Positions 44,771 to 53,559 of a stretch of DNA of 64,000 bases are shown here, piece by piece (position 1 is the stretch's first letter; each line of letters opens with the position of its first letter). The DNA is taken from positions 62,001-126,000 of the forward strand of contig CAZBZP010000002.1 of assembly GCA_964496435.1 (NCBI GenBank), read 5' to 3'. The stretch is from Berkiella sp964496435 (GTDB taxonomy: Bacteria > Pseudomonadota > Gammaproteobacteria > Berkiellales > Berkiellaceae). A program made the translations under genes and the position numbers. A model generated the notes under the pieces. The model worked only from the letters and a program-made list of their open reading frames with translations. It had not been told where the DNA came from and made no database searches.

Positions 44771-45541
44771 ATGCTGATTATTAGCGAACAAGCGTTAATG
44801 GATTTATTGACTACATATGAAGGGCGTTTGATAAATCCCGAGCAGCAAGCATCAATTCCTTTTTATGCTAATAATAAAATTTCTAATTACACCAGAAAAC
44901 ATCTTAGCCTAGACTTGGACATTACAGATCTCATAGCGAACTATAATCTCCTATGCCTCTATGAAAAAGACGTATCTTTTTCGACTTTTTTACAAATGTC
45001 AGCCCTAAAAGCCATGCAAGAAAGCCCTTTAAGCTATCGCCTCATTAATGGTAACTGCTATCAATTTTCGAATTTAGCGATGGCATGCCATCTGATAGTA
45101 GGCAGGCAAAGAGAACCACTCCTTGCTTTTTTTAATAATGATGGCAAAAGTACTTATGAACATGCACATGCGTGTTTTTATCATATGGTCGATTTAGGCT
45201 CAAAAAAGCTTACAAGTTTTAATAGCTTGGATATGGGCCAAGATTCGCATCGACCAATGATAGTGTTCAGCGCACAAATGCAGCAAGGCAATAGGACCAC
45301 ACTCTCTCTTAGCCTTATATATTCACCAGATGTTTGCACTCAGGGTGATATGCATGAATTTGCGAACCGTTTTCTGGCGTGTGCGAGAAAGAATTTGTCA
45401 GATAAAGTCGAGATGCTTAATAGACCAAATTCCCTGCTTAACATGTACCAGCTTTGGCCTGCGCTCTATGGTCAATCGCATGAGCAAAGGCAACAAACAA
45501 CAAATCAACTTAAGGCAGGTTCAAGCAAAGCAAAACTTTAG
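44771..45541 (+). CDS. Uncharacterised soluble protein
   Basis: 256 residues from ATG 44771, which has AGGA nine bases upstream; a TTG at 44750 would add seven residues. I do not recognise the family. No signal peptide or membrane helix. The centre has INGNCYQFSNLAMACH and, about 40 residues later, YEHAHACFYHMVDLG, a cysteine-then-histidine order that recalls transglutaminase/papain-like folds; this is a weak suggestion. The tail is rich in Q, N, S and K. It stands divergent from ankyrin gene 2 and ends 1 base from the converging peptide gene. Confidence 0.6.
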   Translation: MLIISEQALMDLLTTYEGRLINPEQQASIPFYANNKISNYTRKHLSLDLDITDLIANYNLLCLYEKDVSFSTFLQMSALKAMQESPLSYRLINGNCYQFSNLAMACHLIVGRQREPLLAFFNNDGKSTYEHAHACFYHMVDLGSKKLTSFNSLDMGQDSHRPMIVFSAQMQQGNRTTLSLSLIYSPDVCTQGDMHEFANRFLACARKNLSDKVEMLNRPNSLLNMYQLWPALYGQSHEQRQQTTNQLKAGSSKAKL

Positions 45542-45820
45542 CTAAGGCTTAACAAGAATGCCAAGGGCAAGGACACCGCCTAACATGGCACTTACGTAGA
45601 AACCAACATAGCCCCATGAAATGGCGCCAATCATGCTGGCTACAATAGGTTGGATCTCAAGTCCATGAACGAGAAGGTTACTCGTTGACGTTACATAAGC
45701 GCCAAATACGCTACTACTCAGGCCTCCAAAAACACCCATTGTCAAAGGCAAAAAACCAATTGTTTCAGGGCTTAGGCCACCATGGATATTACTTAGTTCT
45801 TGTGATGTTAATGTTCTCAT
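45542..45820 (-). CDS. Double-glycine leader peptide, microcin/bacteriocin-like
   Basis: 92 residues. The first 15 (MRTLTSQELSNIHGG) follow the double-glycine leader pattern, with M-R-T-L-T at 1-5, E-L at 8-9 and G-G at 14-15 exactly as in the colicin V precursor. The remaining 77 residues are hydrophobic and rich in glycine and small residues, with two or three membrane-spanning stretches, as in pore-forming class II bacteriocins. No C39-peptidase ABC exporter is seen in the window. It lies 8 bases behind the COG4705 gene and may be co-transcribed. The alternative is a small membrane protein with a chance leader. Confidence 0.6.
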   Translation of the reverse strand: MRTLTSQELSNIHGGLSPETIGFLPLTMGVFGGLSSSVFGAYVTSTSNLLVHGLEIQPIVASMIGAISWGYVGFYVSAMLGGVLALGILVKP

Positions 45821-45828
45821 GTTTGTAC

Positions 45829-46569
45829 TTAATGTGTTTTTGAAGCTGGGCGTGATGGAAAGAGAATGAGCAAAGTGGCTATGAATAGAATTAAAACCAG
45901 AGAAGCGCTGTAACGGCTTAAATCTAAACCGCCTGCTGCAATCGGTTTATCTAAGAAATCGCCTAAGACGGCGCCTAGCGGTCTTGTCATGATAAAGGCA
46001 GACCAAAAGAGTAAAGTTCTTGAAACCTTGCTGAAAAAATATAAGGCTAAAATGAAGAGGAGCACCCCAGTGAAAATGAAGGCAGAACCCTTGTAACCAA
46101 GCCCAGCTGTATCTGCTGTCCAATCCCCTAATGCCGTGCCCAATGTTTGGGAGAACATAATCGTTATCCAATAGAACATTTCTGCTTTAGCGTTAGTAAT
46201 GGAATAAACACTGATGCTACCCATCACTTTATACCAGATCCCTAAAGAGGCTATTAGCAGTAACACCAAAAGGGTTACGCCACCTGCATAACCTAAACCA
46301 AGGGAACGATCGGCAAAATCAGCCAAGGTGGTTCCCACCGTTGTGGTAGCAATAATAGTGAGCCAATAGAGATATTGATTGAAACGCTGCTCTTTAATTT
46401 GTGCAAAGACAGCGATGAAGAAAATAACAGCAAAGATCAGGGTGCTTAATAGATAACCAAGCCCCATCGACATCGAAAGGGCATCACCACCCGTTTCTCC
46501 AAGGGTGGTAGCGGCAATTTTGATGAGCCAAAACAAAAAGGTGACTTGTGGTACTTTGCTTAGCGCCAT
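45829..46569 (-). CDS. COG4705-type polytopic membrane protein
   Basis: 246 residues from ATG 46569. The frame is open to 46629, but that would overlap the next gene by 50 bases, and SKVPQVTFLFWLIK is the normal family N-terminus. Eight or so helices carry a motif repeated four times: TLGETGGD, TVGTTLADF, TLGTALGDW and PLGAVLGDF, each followed by a GLGY- or G-rich segment. The acidic residues in the membrane could bind a metal or cation. The family has no firmly established role that I can name. Confidence 0.75.
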   Translation of the reverse strand: MALSKVPQVTFLFWLIKIAATTLGETGGDALSMSMGLGYLLSTLIFAVIFFIAVFAQIKEQRFNQYLYWLTIIATTTVGTTLADFADRSLGLGYAGGVTLLVLLLIASLGIWYKVMGSISVYSITNAKAEMFYWITIMFSQTLGTALGDWTADTAGLGYKGSAFIFTGVLLFILALYFFSKVSRTLLFWSAFIMTRPLGAVLGDFLDKPIAAGGLDLSRYSASLVLILFIATLLILFPSRPASKTH

Positions 46570-46579
46570 AATGCTTATA

Positions 46580-47638
46580 TTAAATAGGGAATAACTTAAA
46601 TATTCTAGGATGCTTTGCTGCAAAATCAAGTAAGTCTACATCTTCAATCACCGCATCTTGAATATTGGGAGAAACCGCACCAAAGAGTGAATTTGAAAAT
46701 TGTAGTTCTAATACCAATCTTTCGTCTTTTAAGAGATTAGTGCCTTTATGCAGACCTCTTGTATCCTCGGCTAAAATGGTGCCGGCAGGTACTGTGAATA
46801 CTTTGACATCCTCTTTAGGATAACAAGAAAATACGTCCTTATCTTCATGCCTTGCATAGCCCGCTTGCAGTAATTTAGTAGGAATTTTGCCGCTGCGGTG
46901 TGATTGGCGAATAAAAACATGAGGGCCTGTTTCAATGGTGACATCTGTGAGAAAGATAAAGAATTTAATCCACTTGATTCTGTCTAAATCAAAATGAAAA
47001 AGTTGCGCTGAATTAGATTGGGCGACACCTGAAAAGGGCGTGCTCCACCAAAAAGCGATGGGCTCAATTTTGGGGGACGTTCTCAAATAGCTTTGTGCAA
47101 CAGCAAGCAAAGAATGATCGTGTAATAATTTTTGAATATCGGGGTTGGATAAACAAGCTTGATGATCTAGATCATAGACTGTCGATTTTAGGTTATTTCG
47201 GTCATAAAGCGTTTTGTGGCTCGCGGCATTCATCGCACTGTCTAAGGCCCGAGGTATACACTGCGTTTTACATGCAAAGTCATACAGCTTTTGGATTTCT
47301 TGTGCTGGCAACTTATTTTCAAATATATAATAACCCTCATCGTCCAGGCTCTGGGTGATGCTTTTTACTTGTTCTTTAGAAAGGGAACCCAAGATCCCTG
47401 ATTGATGAGGTAGCGCAATCGGTTTATCAAACAAAGAAATACAGCCCGATAACACATCATTAGACCAACCACGGCTTAAACAAAAAAGCCTTACCATGCT
47501 CAAGTAAGCATTTCCTGGTGTGCGCTGGTTAAGTGGCTTTGACCGATTAAATAGGTAGTAGGCAAAACCATACAGGAGTAGCAGACAATCTAGGCCTGTT
47601 CTGGCTATTTTTTTAAATACTTTTTTTAGCTTTTCCAT
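46580..47638 (-). CDS. PhyH-like Fe(II)/2-oxoglutarate dioxygenase
   Basis: 352 residues. The N-terminal 35 include a hydrophobic stretch (about 17-30) that may be an anchor. The double-stranded beta-helix has the metal triad H215-x-D217 in LFHFDLD and H297 in TRGLHKG, followed by an arginine in KDERLVLELQF for 2-oxoglutarate. The predicted reaction is hydroxylation of a lipid or small metabolite. AAAGGAA precedes the ATG. It diverges from the MBOAT gene; repeat copy B lies between. Confidence 0.75.
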   Translation of the reverse strand: MEKLKKVFKKIARTGLDCLLLLYGFAYYLFNRSKPLNQRTPGNAYLSMVRLFCLSRGWSNDVLSGCISLFDKPIALPHQSGILGSLSKEQVKSITQSLDDEGYYIFENKLPAQEIQKLYDFACKTQCIPRALDSAMNAASHKTLYDRNNLKSTVYDLDHQACLSNPDIQKLLHDHSLLAVAQSYLRTSPKIEPIAFWWSTPFSGVAQSNSAQLFHFDLDRIKWIKFFIFLTDVTIETGPHVFIRQSHRSGKIPTKLLQAGYARHEDKDVFSCYPKEDVKVFTVPAGTILAEDTRGLHKGTNLLKDERLVLELQFSNSLFGAVSPNIQDAVIEDVDLLDFAAKHPRIFKLFPI

Positions 47639-47944
47639 AATGAAATTCCTTTCAGATAAAAGCTTGATTTAGGCTCTACTTCTCTTAATGAGTTGTCTAT
47701 CGATGCCGAACTGGCGTATGGGGAATCACTTTTTTTATGGCGCAGCCATGAAACAAAGTTGTTTCCCCATACGTCCCGCGATAATTCACCATGGATCTTG
47801 GCGCGCAGGGCTATATTAACGTAATTTGCTTTTGATTGGTATTTAGGGATCTGCTATGGTTATGGCCAAATTTTAAGCAAATAACCAGAAAAACAGACCA
47901 GAGTGTTATTTAAGTAGCTTACCCTAAAGATTGTATGACAAGGA
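47639..47944. other. 306-base divergent intergenic region with repeat copy B
   Basis: Between the dioxygenase on the minus strand and the MBOAT gene on the plus strand. The main content is repeat copy B. I see no gene or RNA besides it; no promoter stood out clearly. Confidence 0.5.
47692..47780 (+). repeat. Palindromic intergenic element, copy B
   Basis: The core 47713-47780 runs from GGCGTATGGGG to CGTCCCGCG, with the stem CGTATGGGGAA/TTCCCCATACG and an inner perfect hairpin ATGGC-GCA-GCCAT. The 5' flank (TCGATG-CGAA at 47700-47710) matches copy C. The outer arms are not preserved here. It differs from the core of copy C at only four positions. Confidence 0.85.
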
Positions 47945-49456
47945 ATGACGCTATCAATGCTCTTCGATTCTTATATTTTTATTTTCTGCTTTTTACCCAT
48001 CACGCTCTTTGGCTATTATCTTTTTACGCGTTCAAAAAAATACTATGTTGCCATTTCCTGGTTAGTGCTTGCTTCTTTATTCTTTTATGGGTGGTGGGAT
48101 CCTAAATATCTCATTTTGCTCATCACCTCCATCAGTGTGAATTATGTTTTAGGTTATACCCTATGGAAAAGATATCAGCAGCAAAAAGATAATAGCCTGC
48201 TCTTATTTTGCAGCATCTTTGTGAACTTACTTTTTATAGGCTATTTTAAATATGCTTATTTCTTAGTTTCTAATCTCAATATCTTTATAAATGATCCTAT
48301 CGCTTTTGATCCTATCATTCTGCCCTTAGGGATCTCCTTTTTTACTTTCCAGAAAATTGCCTTTTTGGTTGATGCAAGTAAAGGAGAGATCAAAGATTAC
48401 CGCTTTTCGGATTATTGTTTGTTTGTGACTTTCTTTCCGCAATTGATAGCAGGCCCCATCGTTCAGCACAAGCAAATTATTCCTCAACTTGAAAAACCAG
48501 AGAATTTAAAGATCTCCACAAAGACACTGAGTGTGGGCTTAACGCTGTTCATTATGGGGTTGTGTAAAAAAATTGCCTTAGCAGACAGCATTGCGCCTTT
48601 TGCCAATGCCGTTTTTGCCGCCCCCCTTAATGGTGTAGCGCTGTCATTTTGGGAGAGCTGGTGTGGCGCTTTGGCATATTCCCTTCAGTTATATTTTGAT
48701 TTTTCCGGTTACTCGGATATGGCGATAGGCTTAGCTTATCTTTTTGGCATCACCTTGCCGATTAACTTTTACTCGCCCTATAAAGCAACCAGTATTATTG
48801 ATTTTTGGCATCGTTGGCATATGACGCTTTCTGCATTTTTAAGAACCTATCTTTATATCCCCCTGGGTGGGAATCGTAATGGTAGCTTTAGACGTTATCT
48901 GAATTTAGTTATCACCATGTTATTAGGTGGCCTCTGGCATGGTGCAAATTGGACTTTTGTTATCTGGGGCGCTTTACATGGTTTCTATTTAACAGTGAAC
49001 CATTTTTGGCGTCATTATTTTCCCAACATGAGGGGCGGCGTTTATCGTTTGCTTGCACAAGCACTGACCTTGTTTGCGGTGATAGTCGCTTGGGTGCCCT
49101 TTAGAGCAGAAAATATTTTTGTTGCCAAATCCATGCTGACATCGATGTTAAGCACCCAACATTTTACTATGCCCTCGATGTTCTCAAGCCAAGCCAAAGG
49201 TCTTTTTTATAATGGCTTAGCAGATTGGAAAATGGGTATAGCCTGGATTTTTGGATTATGCGTAATTGCTTTATGGGCGCCTAATTCTTTGCAATTAATG
49301 CAGCATCATTTTAAGAATGATAATCGCCTCGATAATTCAAGCTCAGCGATTGCCTGGAAGCCATCAACACTGTGGGCATTTAGTATGGCGCTTGTGATGT
49401 TACTTTGTTTTATGTTGATATCAGATGACAGTGAATTCCTTTATTTTCAGTTTTAA
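47945..49456 (+). CDS. MBOAT family O-acyltransferase 1
   Basis: 503 residues, about ten to twelve membrane helices. The DFSGYSDMAIGLAYLFGI, FWHRWHMTLSAFLR and GGLWHGANWTFVIWG motifs of the AlgI/DltB/PatB group are complete; the likely catalytic histidine is H332 in LWHGA. It should carry acyl groups across the inner membrane to a periplasmic partner for polysaccharide O-acylation. AAGGA lies directly before ATG 47945, and Met5 (47957) is an alternative start. The SGNH-like partner gene follows 2 bases later. Confidence 0.92.
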   Translation: MTLSMLFDSYIFIFCFLPITLFGYYLFTRSKKYYVAISWLVLASLFFYGWWDPKYLILLITSISVNYVLGYTLWKRYQQQKDNSLLLFCSIFVNLLFIGYFKYAYFLVSNLNIFINDPIAFDPIILPLGISFFTFQKIAFLVDASKGEIKDYRFSDYCLFVTFFPQLIAGPIVQHKQIIPQLEKPENLKISTKTLSVGLTLFIMGLCKKIALADSIAPFANAVFAAPLNGVALSFWESWCGALAYSLQLYFDFSGYSDMAIGLAYLFGITLPINFYSPYKATSIIDFWHRWHMTLSAFLRTYLYIPLGGNRNGSFRRYLNLVITMLLGGLWHGANWTFVIWGALHGFYLTVNHFWRHYFPNMRGGVYRLLAQALTLFAVIVAWVPFRAENIFVAKSMLTSMLSTQHFTMPSMFSSQAKGLFYNGLADWKMGIAWIFGLCVIALWAPNSLQLMQHHFKNDNRLDNSSSAIAWKPSTLWAFSMALVMLLCFMLISDDSEFLYFQF

Positions 49457-49458
49457 TT

Positions 49459-50646
49459 ATGTATAACAATTATATTATTAAAGTTATTTTCTTTTTAAGC
49501 TTATTTTCAGCGCCCATCGCTGCTAATTTTCTTTTTTTACTAAATTGTGGTGAATTGTTACCGGTAAAAGAGATTGCAGAAAAGCAACTTAAGGCCAAAT
49601 CCGGGAGTCTTGTTGGGCTTGCGACCAGAAACCAAGGATATTATTACAAAAAGGAATTATATCTTAAAACAAAGCCGCAAGTTTTGGTGCATGGTTCATC
49701 ACGTGTGATGCAATTTAAAGAGGCATATTTTTCAAAGCGGATGTTTAACACTGGCGGTTCCATGAATAACATCACCGAAGGACAAGCCTTTCTTCAAAGC
49801 GTTTTTAATGAACATAAACCAAGCATTGTGATCTTAGGCATAGATTATTGGTGGTTTAATAAAACATTAAGAGAACCACCCAAAGAAGTGAATCCGCCAG
49901 TTGAGCTAAGCCATCGCATTAGTTTTCGCACCTATTTACTTCCCTTCAAATGGTTATGGCAAGGTAAAATTACCCTAGCAGATTATGTGCAGCATTTGAA
50001 CCCGCTGGCTTATTTTAAGGGGGACTACGCACAAGGCATAGGTGTTGATGCCATATTAAATCAAAATGGTTTTGATCATGATGGTTCCTATCTTTATAGC
50101 AAAACAACAACAGGCAAAGAAAAAGCACTTGATCAACACTTTGCGCATAACCTTGAGTTAATTAAAATTAATGATCCCCGCTTTGATAAATTTGCTCATA
50201 TTGACGAGAGGCATTTTGCACAGTTTTTGAATTTACTGGCTTTCTTAGAAGCGCAAGATATCAAGGTTGTTTTATTCATACCACCCGTTGCACCAACAAT
50301 ACTCTCTCATTTAGAGAATGGTGCCTATGTCAATGAATTACGATTAAAGCTCAAAGAAGCACACATTAATTTTTATGATTTTCATGATCCTGCTGTCTTA
50401 AAAACAAGCGACTGTGAGTTTCTTGATGGTACTCATGGTGGGGAAGTACTCTATGCCCGCATTATTAAGCATCTTGCTAAACATGAGCCCGACTTGGCAC
50501 CTTATGTTGATAATCAATACGTTCATAGAGTGACTGATATGTTTGGCAATTTAGCAAGAGTGCCCAAACCTGAACTTGGTCTCGAGCCTGAGATAGATTT
50601 TCTACAAATGGGCTGTGATAAATCTAATCAGCTTGCCTCAAGTTGA
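49459..50646 (+). CDS. SGNH-like exported protein, partner of MBOAT 1
   Basis: 395 residues with an N-terminal membrane helix (about 7-28) acting as signal anchor and a large exported domain. HGSSRVMQF near residue 75 stands in the GDS-like block I position, DYWWFN after VILGI in the next, and DGTHGGEVLYARI near the C-terminus resembles the D-x-x-H block of SGNH enzymes. The predicted role is to transfer the acyl group delivered by the MBOAT to a glycan. The gene pair is typical. Divergence of block I leaves catalysis uncertain. Overlaps the converging gene by 19 bases. Confidence 0.65.
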   Translation: MYNNYIIKVIFFLSLFSAPIAANFLFLLNCGELLPVKEIAEKQLKAKSGSLVGLATRNQGYYYKKELYLKTKPQVLVHGSSRVMQFKEAYFSKRMFNTGGSMNNITEGQAFLQSVFNEHKPSIVILGIDYWWFNKTLREPPKEVNPPVELSHRISFRTYLLPFKWLWQGKITLADYVQHLNPLAYFKGDYAQGIGVDAILNQNGFDHDGSYLYSKTTTGKEKALDQHFAHNLELIKINDPRFDKFAHIDERHFAQFLNLLAFLEAQDIKVVLFIPPVAPTILSHLENGAYVNELRLKLKEAHINFYDFHDPAVLKTSDCEFLDGTHGGEVLYARIIKHLAKHEPDLAPYVDNQYVHRVTDMFGNLARVPKPELGLEPEIDFLQMGCDKSNQLASS

Positions 50647-51980
50647 TCTGTTATCTTCGTTGCTAAAAGGGCATAGCCTTCAGGGGTGAAATGCCCTGGT
50701 AGTCTAAAGGGGTAATACTGTAATGGATCATTTTCTGATTCAAGCGCAATTTTGAGATCGATAGTTTGTAAATCTAATTTTTGCGTTATAGCAAGAACAT
50801 GCTGATAAATATGTTCTAAAGCAGGATCTCTTTTTGCCTTAAGAGAAGGATAGCTTGGTAAATAGACTACAATAAGCTTACCACCCCAACCTTCAACCCG
50901 TTGTTTTGCAAGCGAAAGCACTTGTTCAAATTCTGCGAAGGGTTGAGCGCTGATTCTGTTATACAGTCCTAAACGATGTCTTAAGTGGCGTAAATATAAA
51001 ATATTTTTAAGTGAACTGTTCCAAAAAGGATCTGGGCTATATTCTTCTTTTTGGTAGTTTTTCAATTTTCCTTCAACATAATCTGTTAAAGCGCCATCGA
51101 TAAGCGATTGTTTAGCTCTAAGCTGTTGTGAAAATGCAGGATTAAGATAATTTTTGAGGATATCGTCTTTAAGTTCATTGCTAAGATCAGCTAAATCATT
51201 CGTCTCTGCGAACATCCACAATACAACTTTAGGACGATAAAAACTGGCATATTCCACAATGCCTGCCAGCTCAAGTAAAGGGCCTGCACCGCCCATGCCT
51301 AAGTTGAGTATATTGCCTTTTACTTTGTTCTCAATTTGTTGTCTTAAATTTTGTTGAGGGCTAACACATGAGCCATGAACAACAGAATCCCCTATGAGCG
51401 CAATATCAATCTGTTTCTCATAGATGTTTGTTGGATTGTTAAAGCCGAATTGATCACTGCGATATTCGGCATAAGTGCCAAGCTCATTGCATAAAATGGT
51501 TTGTGCATGGCTAATACCGCCAACAGGAAATATTTTAGCATTTTGAATTTTCAGCGATGTATCTAAAAATTCGTTATGTGGATGAACAGAAGGATAGACG
51601 AGCGTTTTCTGAGCGCGGTAATCCTGAATGACTTCATATTTGGAGCGCTTATCATAAGAAACCTGCATTTTATCAATTTGTTGATGCTTAATCAGCGCCA
51701 GATCTTTAGGAACAAAGACGCCTGTGAACTCAAGAAAGCATTCTGATACAAACAGGGCAATAGCGATGGAGGCACCAATAATATGACACTGCAATCGTGT
51801 TGCTGGTTTTAAAAAGATACTTAACCAATAAACGACAAAGAGGGCTGTAATGCCAATAAAGGGGAGCGTTGTGAAGGGCTCCCCAGGGATTTTCGATAGT
51901 TTATGGATAAGTAACCCATATAGAATTATCGAAAAGGCATACATGAACTTCAAGAAAGGGTAAGTTTTCTTTGTCGTCAT
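50628..51980 (-). CDS. SGNH/GDSL-type acyl hydrolase or transferase
   Basis: 450 residues. Three N-terminal hydrophobic helices (to about residue 85) are followed by an exported SGNH domain. Block I is IGDSVVHGSC near residue 196, with the nucleophile serine; MGGAGPLLEL follows, FAETNDLADL is the later N/D-rich block, and PGHFTPEGYALLA near the end has the D/H-type block with its histidine. Last gene of a three-gene set with DUF5989 and MBOAT 2. Likely an O-acyl transferase of the surface glycan. Confidence 0.75.
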   Translation of the reverse strand: MTTKKTYPFLKFMYAFSIILYGLLIHKLSKIPGEPFTTLPFIGITALFVVYWLSIFLKPATRLQCHIIGASIAIALFVSECFLEFTGVFVPKDLALIKHQQIDKMQVSYDKRSKYEVIQDYRAQKTLVYPSVHPHNEFLDTSLKIQNAKIFPVGGISHAQTILCNELGTYAEYRSDQFGFNNPTNIYEKQIDIALIGDSVVHGSCVSPQQNLRQQIENKVKGNILNLGMGGAGPLLELAGIVEYASFYRPKVVLWMFAETNDLADLSNELKDDILKNYLNPAFSQQLRAKQSLIDGALTDYVEGKLKNYQKEEYSPDPFWNSSLKNILYLRHLRHRLGLYNRISAQPFAEFEQVLSLAKQRVEGWGGKLIVVYLPSYPSLKAKRDPALEHIYQHVLAITQKLDLQTIDLKIALESENDPLQYYPFRLPGHFTPEGYALLATKITDQLEAS

Positions 51981-51991
51981 GGATTTTATTT

Positions 51992-52141
51992 CTAAAATAA
52001 AGCGTAGATGAAAGGTGTCACCACGGAGCCTTCAGAAAGAATAACCAACCCAAATACAAAAAACATCACAATCATCAAAGGAAGCAGCCACAGTTTTTTT
52101 CTTTTGAGCATAAAGAGGACAATTTCTTTTAATGTAGACAT
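51992..52141 (-). CDS. DUF5989 small membrane protein
   Basis: 49 residues. A short amphipathic lead (STLKEIVLFMLKRKKLW) is followed by one hydrophobic helix and the ending GSVVTPFIYALF. The layout and the K-x-W-L-L-P ... A/P-F-I-Y-x-L-F tail are those of DUF5989 proteins, which occur next to MBOAT and SGNH genes. AAGGAAAG precedes the ATG. It lies 9 bases after MBOAT 2 and 11 bases before the SGNH gene, so it is part of the operon. It may be an accessory subunit of the acyltransferase. Confidence 0.8.
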   Translation of the reverse strand: MSTLKEIVLFMLKRKKLWLLPLMIVMFFVFGLVILSEGSVVTPFIYALF

Positions 52142-52150
52142 TTTCTTTCC

Positions 52151-53557
52151 TTAAAAATCGTAATAGATAAATTTTTCAGAGCTGGTCATATTCATGGTGA
52201 AGGCTAATAGCCAACACAATCCAATAGCAAGCCAGAGCACATAACGTGGTGAACGGCTTACAAAACGGCGGATCATTTGATGAGAATCAAAGCGGTGTGT
52301 TAAGAAAAACACCCCAAGCAAAATCAAATGAAAGAGATGATTATTAACAAAGGTACTTAAGGCCGTTGACGGTGCATTAAAGGGGCCTTGCATAACGCGC
52401 CATGCTGTCGCCATATCGGGCGCGCGAAATAGAATCCAACAAAAAGTGATAAAGTGAAAGGTGAGTAACACCCAAAAGAAGGTCGGCACCTTCTTGATAA
52501 AAGCGATATGCGCTGTTGCTCTTCTAAAGCCATGTACCATCGCAATACCAATACCTTGCAATGCACCCCATACGGCAAAAGTCCAGCTTGCGCCATGCCA
52601 TAAGCCACCCAGGGTCATGGTAATGAAAATGTTCAAGGCTTGTCTTGCAAAACCGGCTCTATTGCCGCCAAGAGAGATATATAAGTAATCTCTGAGCCAA
52701 TTAGATAAGGTGATGTGCCAGCGACGCCAAAAATCGATAATAGAGGTCGCAGAATAGGGGTGTAGGAAATTAATTGGTAATTTCACCCCAAGTAAAATAG
52801 CGAGCCCGATGGCCATATCAGTGTAACCACTGAAATCGCAGTATATTTGTAAGCTAAAACCATAAATGCCAAGCAAATAGTCTAGTGAGCTTAAGTTAGC
52901 ACTTGTGTTGTAAACCTCATCAACCACAACGGCAATGGAATCTGCGAAAACCAACTTCTTTAAAAGACCGATAGAAAAAATAGTTAAAGCAAATAAGGTT
53001 CTAATGCCAAGTGCTTTTCTGGCACTTCTGGGGTTATCCAAGCGGGGAAGGAGATCATGAGGCCGCAAAATGGGGCCAGCAATCAGATGGGGGAAGAATA
53101 AATAAAGGCCCGTGAGCATGCTTATCCGTCTTTCAACAGGATATTTTTGTCGGTAAACATCGGCAACATAAGCAATAGCAGTGAAGGTAATAAAGGAAAG
53201 TCCCAAGGGTAAGGGGAGTTTCAAATCCTTCATATCTAAATTAAAGAGAGGGCTGAAAATATCGTTATAAATAAAGTTGCTGTATTTAACCAAAATCAAG
53301 GGCAATAAAAGAATACTAATCACGGCGAGCATTCTTAATTGCTTGGTTCTTTGATTGGTTACATCAATCCACAAGGCGCCAATATAAGAAAGGAAAGTCA
53401 AAAGATAGGGAACCCAGACGTACATGGGGTTCCAGTATGCATAAAATAAGGTACTACCCACAATGATTAAGCCTAAGCGAAATCTAGCAGGTAGACCTAA
53501 ATGCAAAATGAAATACAGAGCAAAGAAAAATAAAAAAATCGAAGAATGAAATATCAT
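52151..53557 (-). CDS. MBOAT family O-acyltransferase 2
   Basis: 468 residues, polytopic. DFSGYTDMAIGLAILLGV, FWRRWHITLSNWLRDYLY and GGLWHGASWTFAVWG mark a complete AlgI-type MBOAT with the catalytic histidine in LWHGA. It resembles but does not duplicate MBOAT 1. It lies 2 bases after the upstream SGNH gene and leads to DUF5989 and a second SGNH gene, a complete O-acylation cassette on the minus strand. Confidence 0.92.
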   Translation of the reverse strand: MIFHSSIFLFFFALYFILHLGLPARFRLGLIIVGSTLFYAYWNPMYVWVPYLLTFLSYIGALWIDVTNQRTKQLRMLAVISILLLPLILVKYSNFIYNDIFSPLFNLDMKDLKLPLPLGLSFITFTAIAYVADVYRQKYPVERRISMLTGLYLFFPHLIAGPILRPHDLLPRLDNPRSARKALGIRTLFALTIFSIGLLKKLVFADSIAVVVDEVYNTSANLSSLDYLLGIYGFSLQIYCDFSGYTDMAIGLAILLGVKLPINFLHPYSATSIIDFWRRWHITLSNWLRDYLYISLGGNRAGFARQALNIFITMTLGGLWHGASWTFAVWGALQGIGIAMVHGFRRATAHIAFIKKVPTFFWVLLTFHFITFCWILFRAPDMATAWRVMQGPFNAPSTALSTFVNNHLFHLILLGVFFLTHRFDSHQMIRRFVSRSPRYVLWLAIGLCWLLAFTMNMTSSEKFIYYDF

Positions 53558-53559
53558 GG

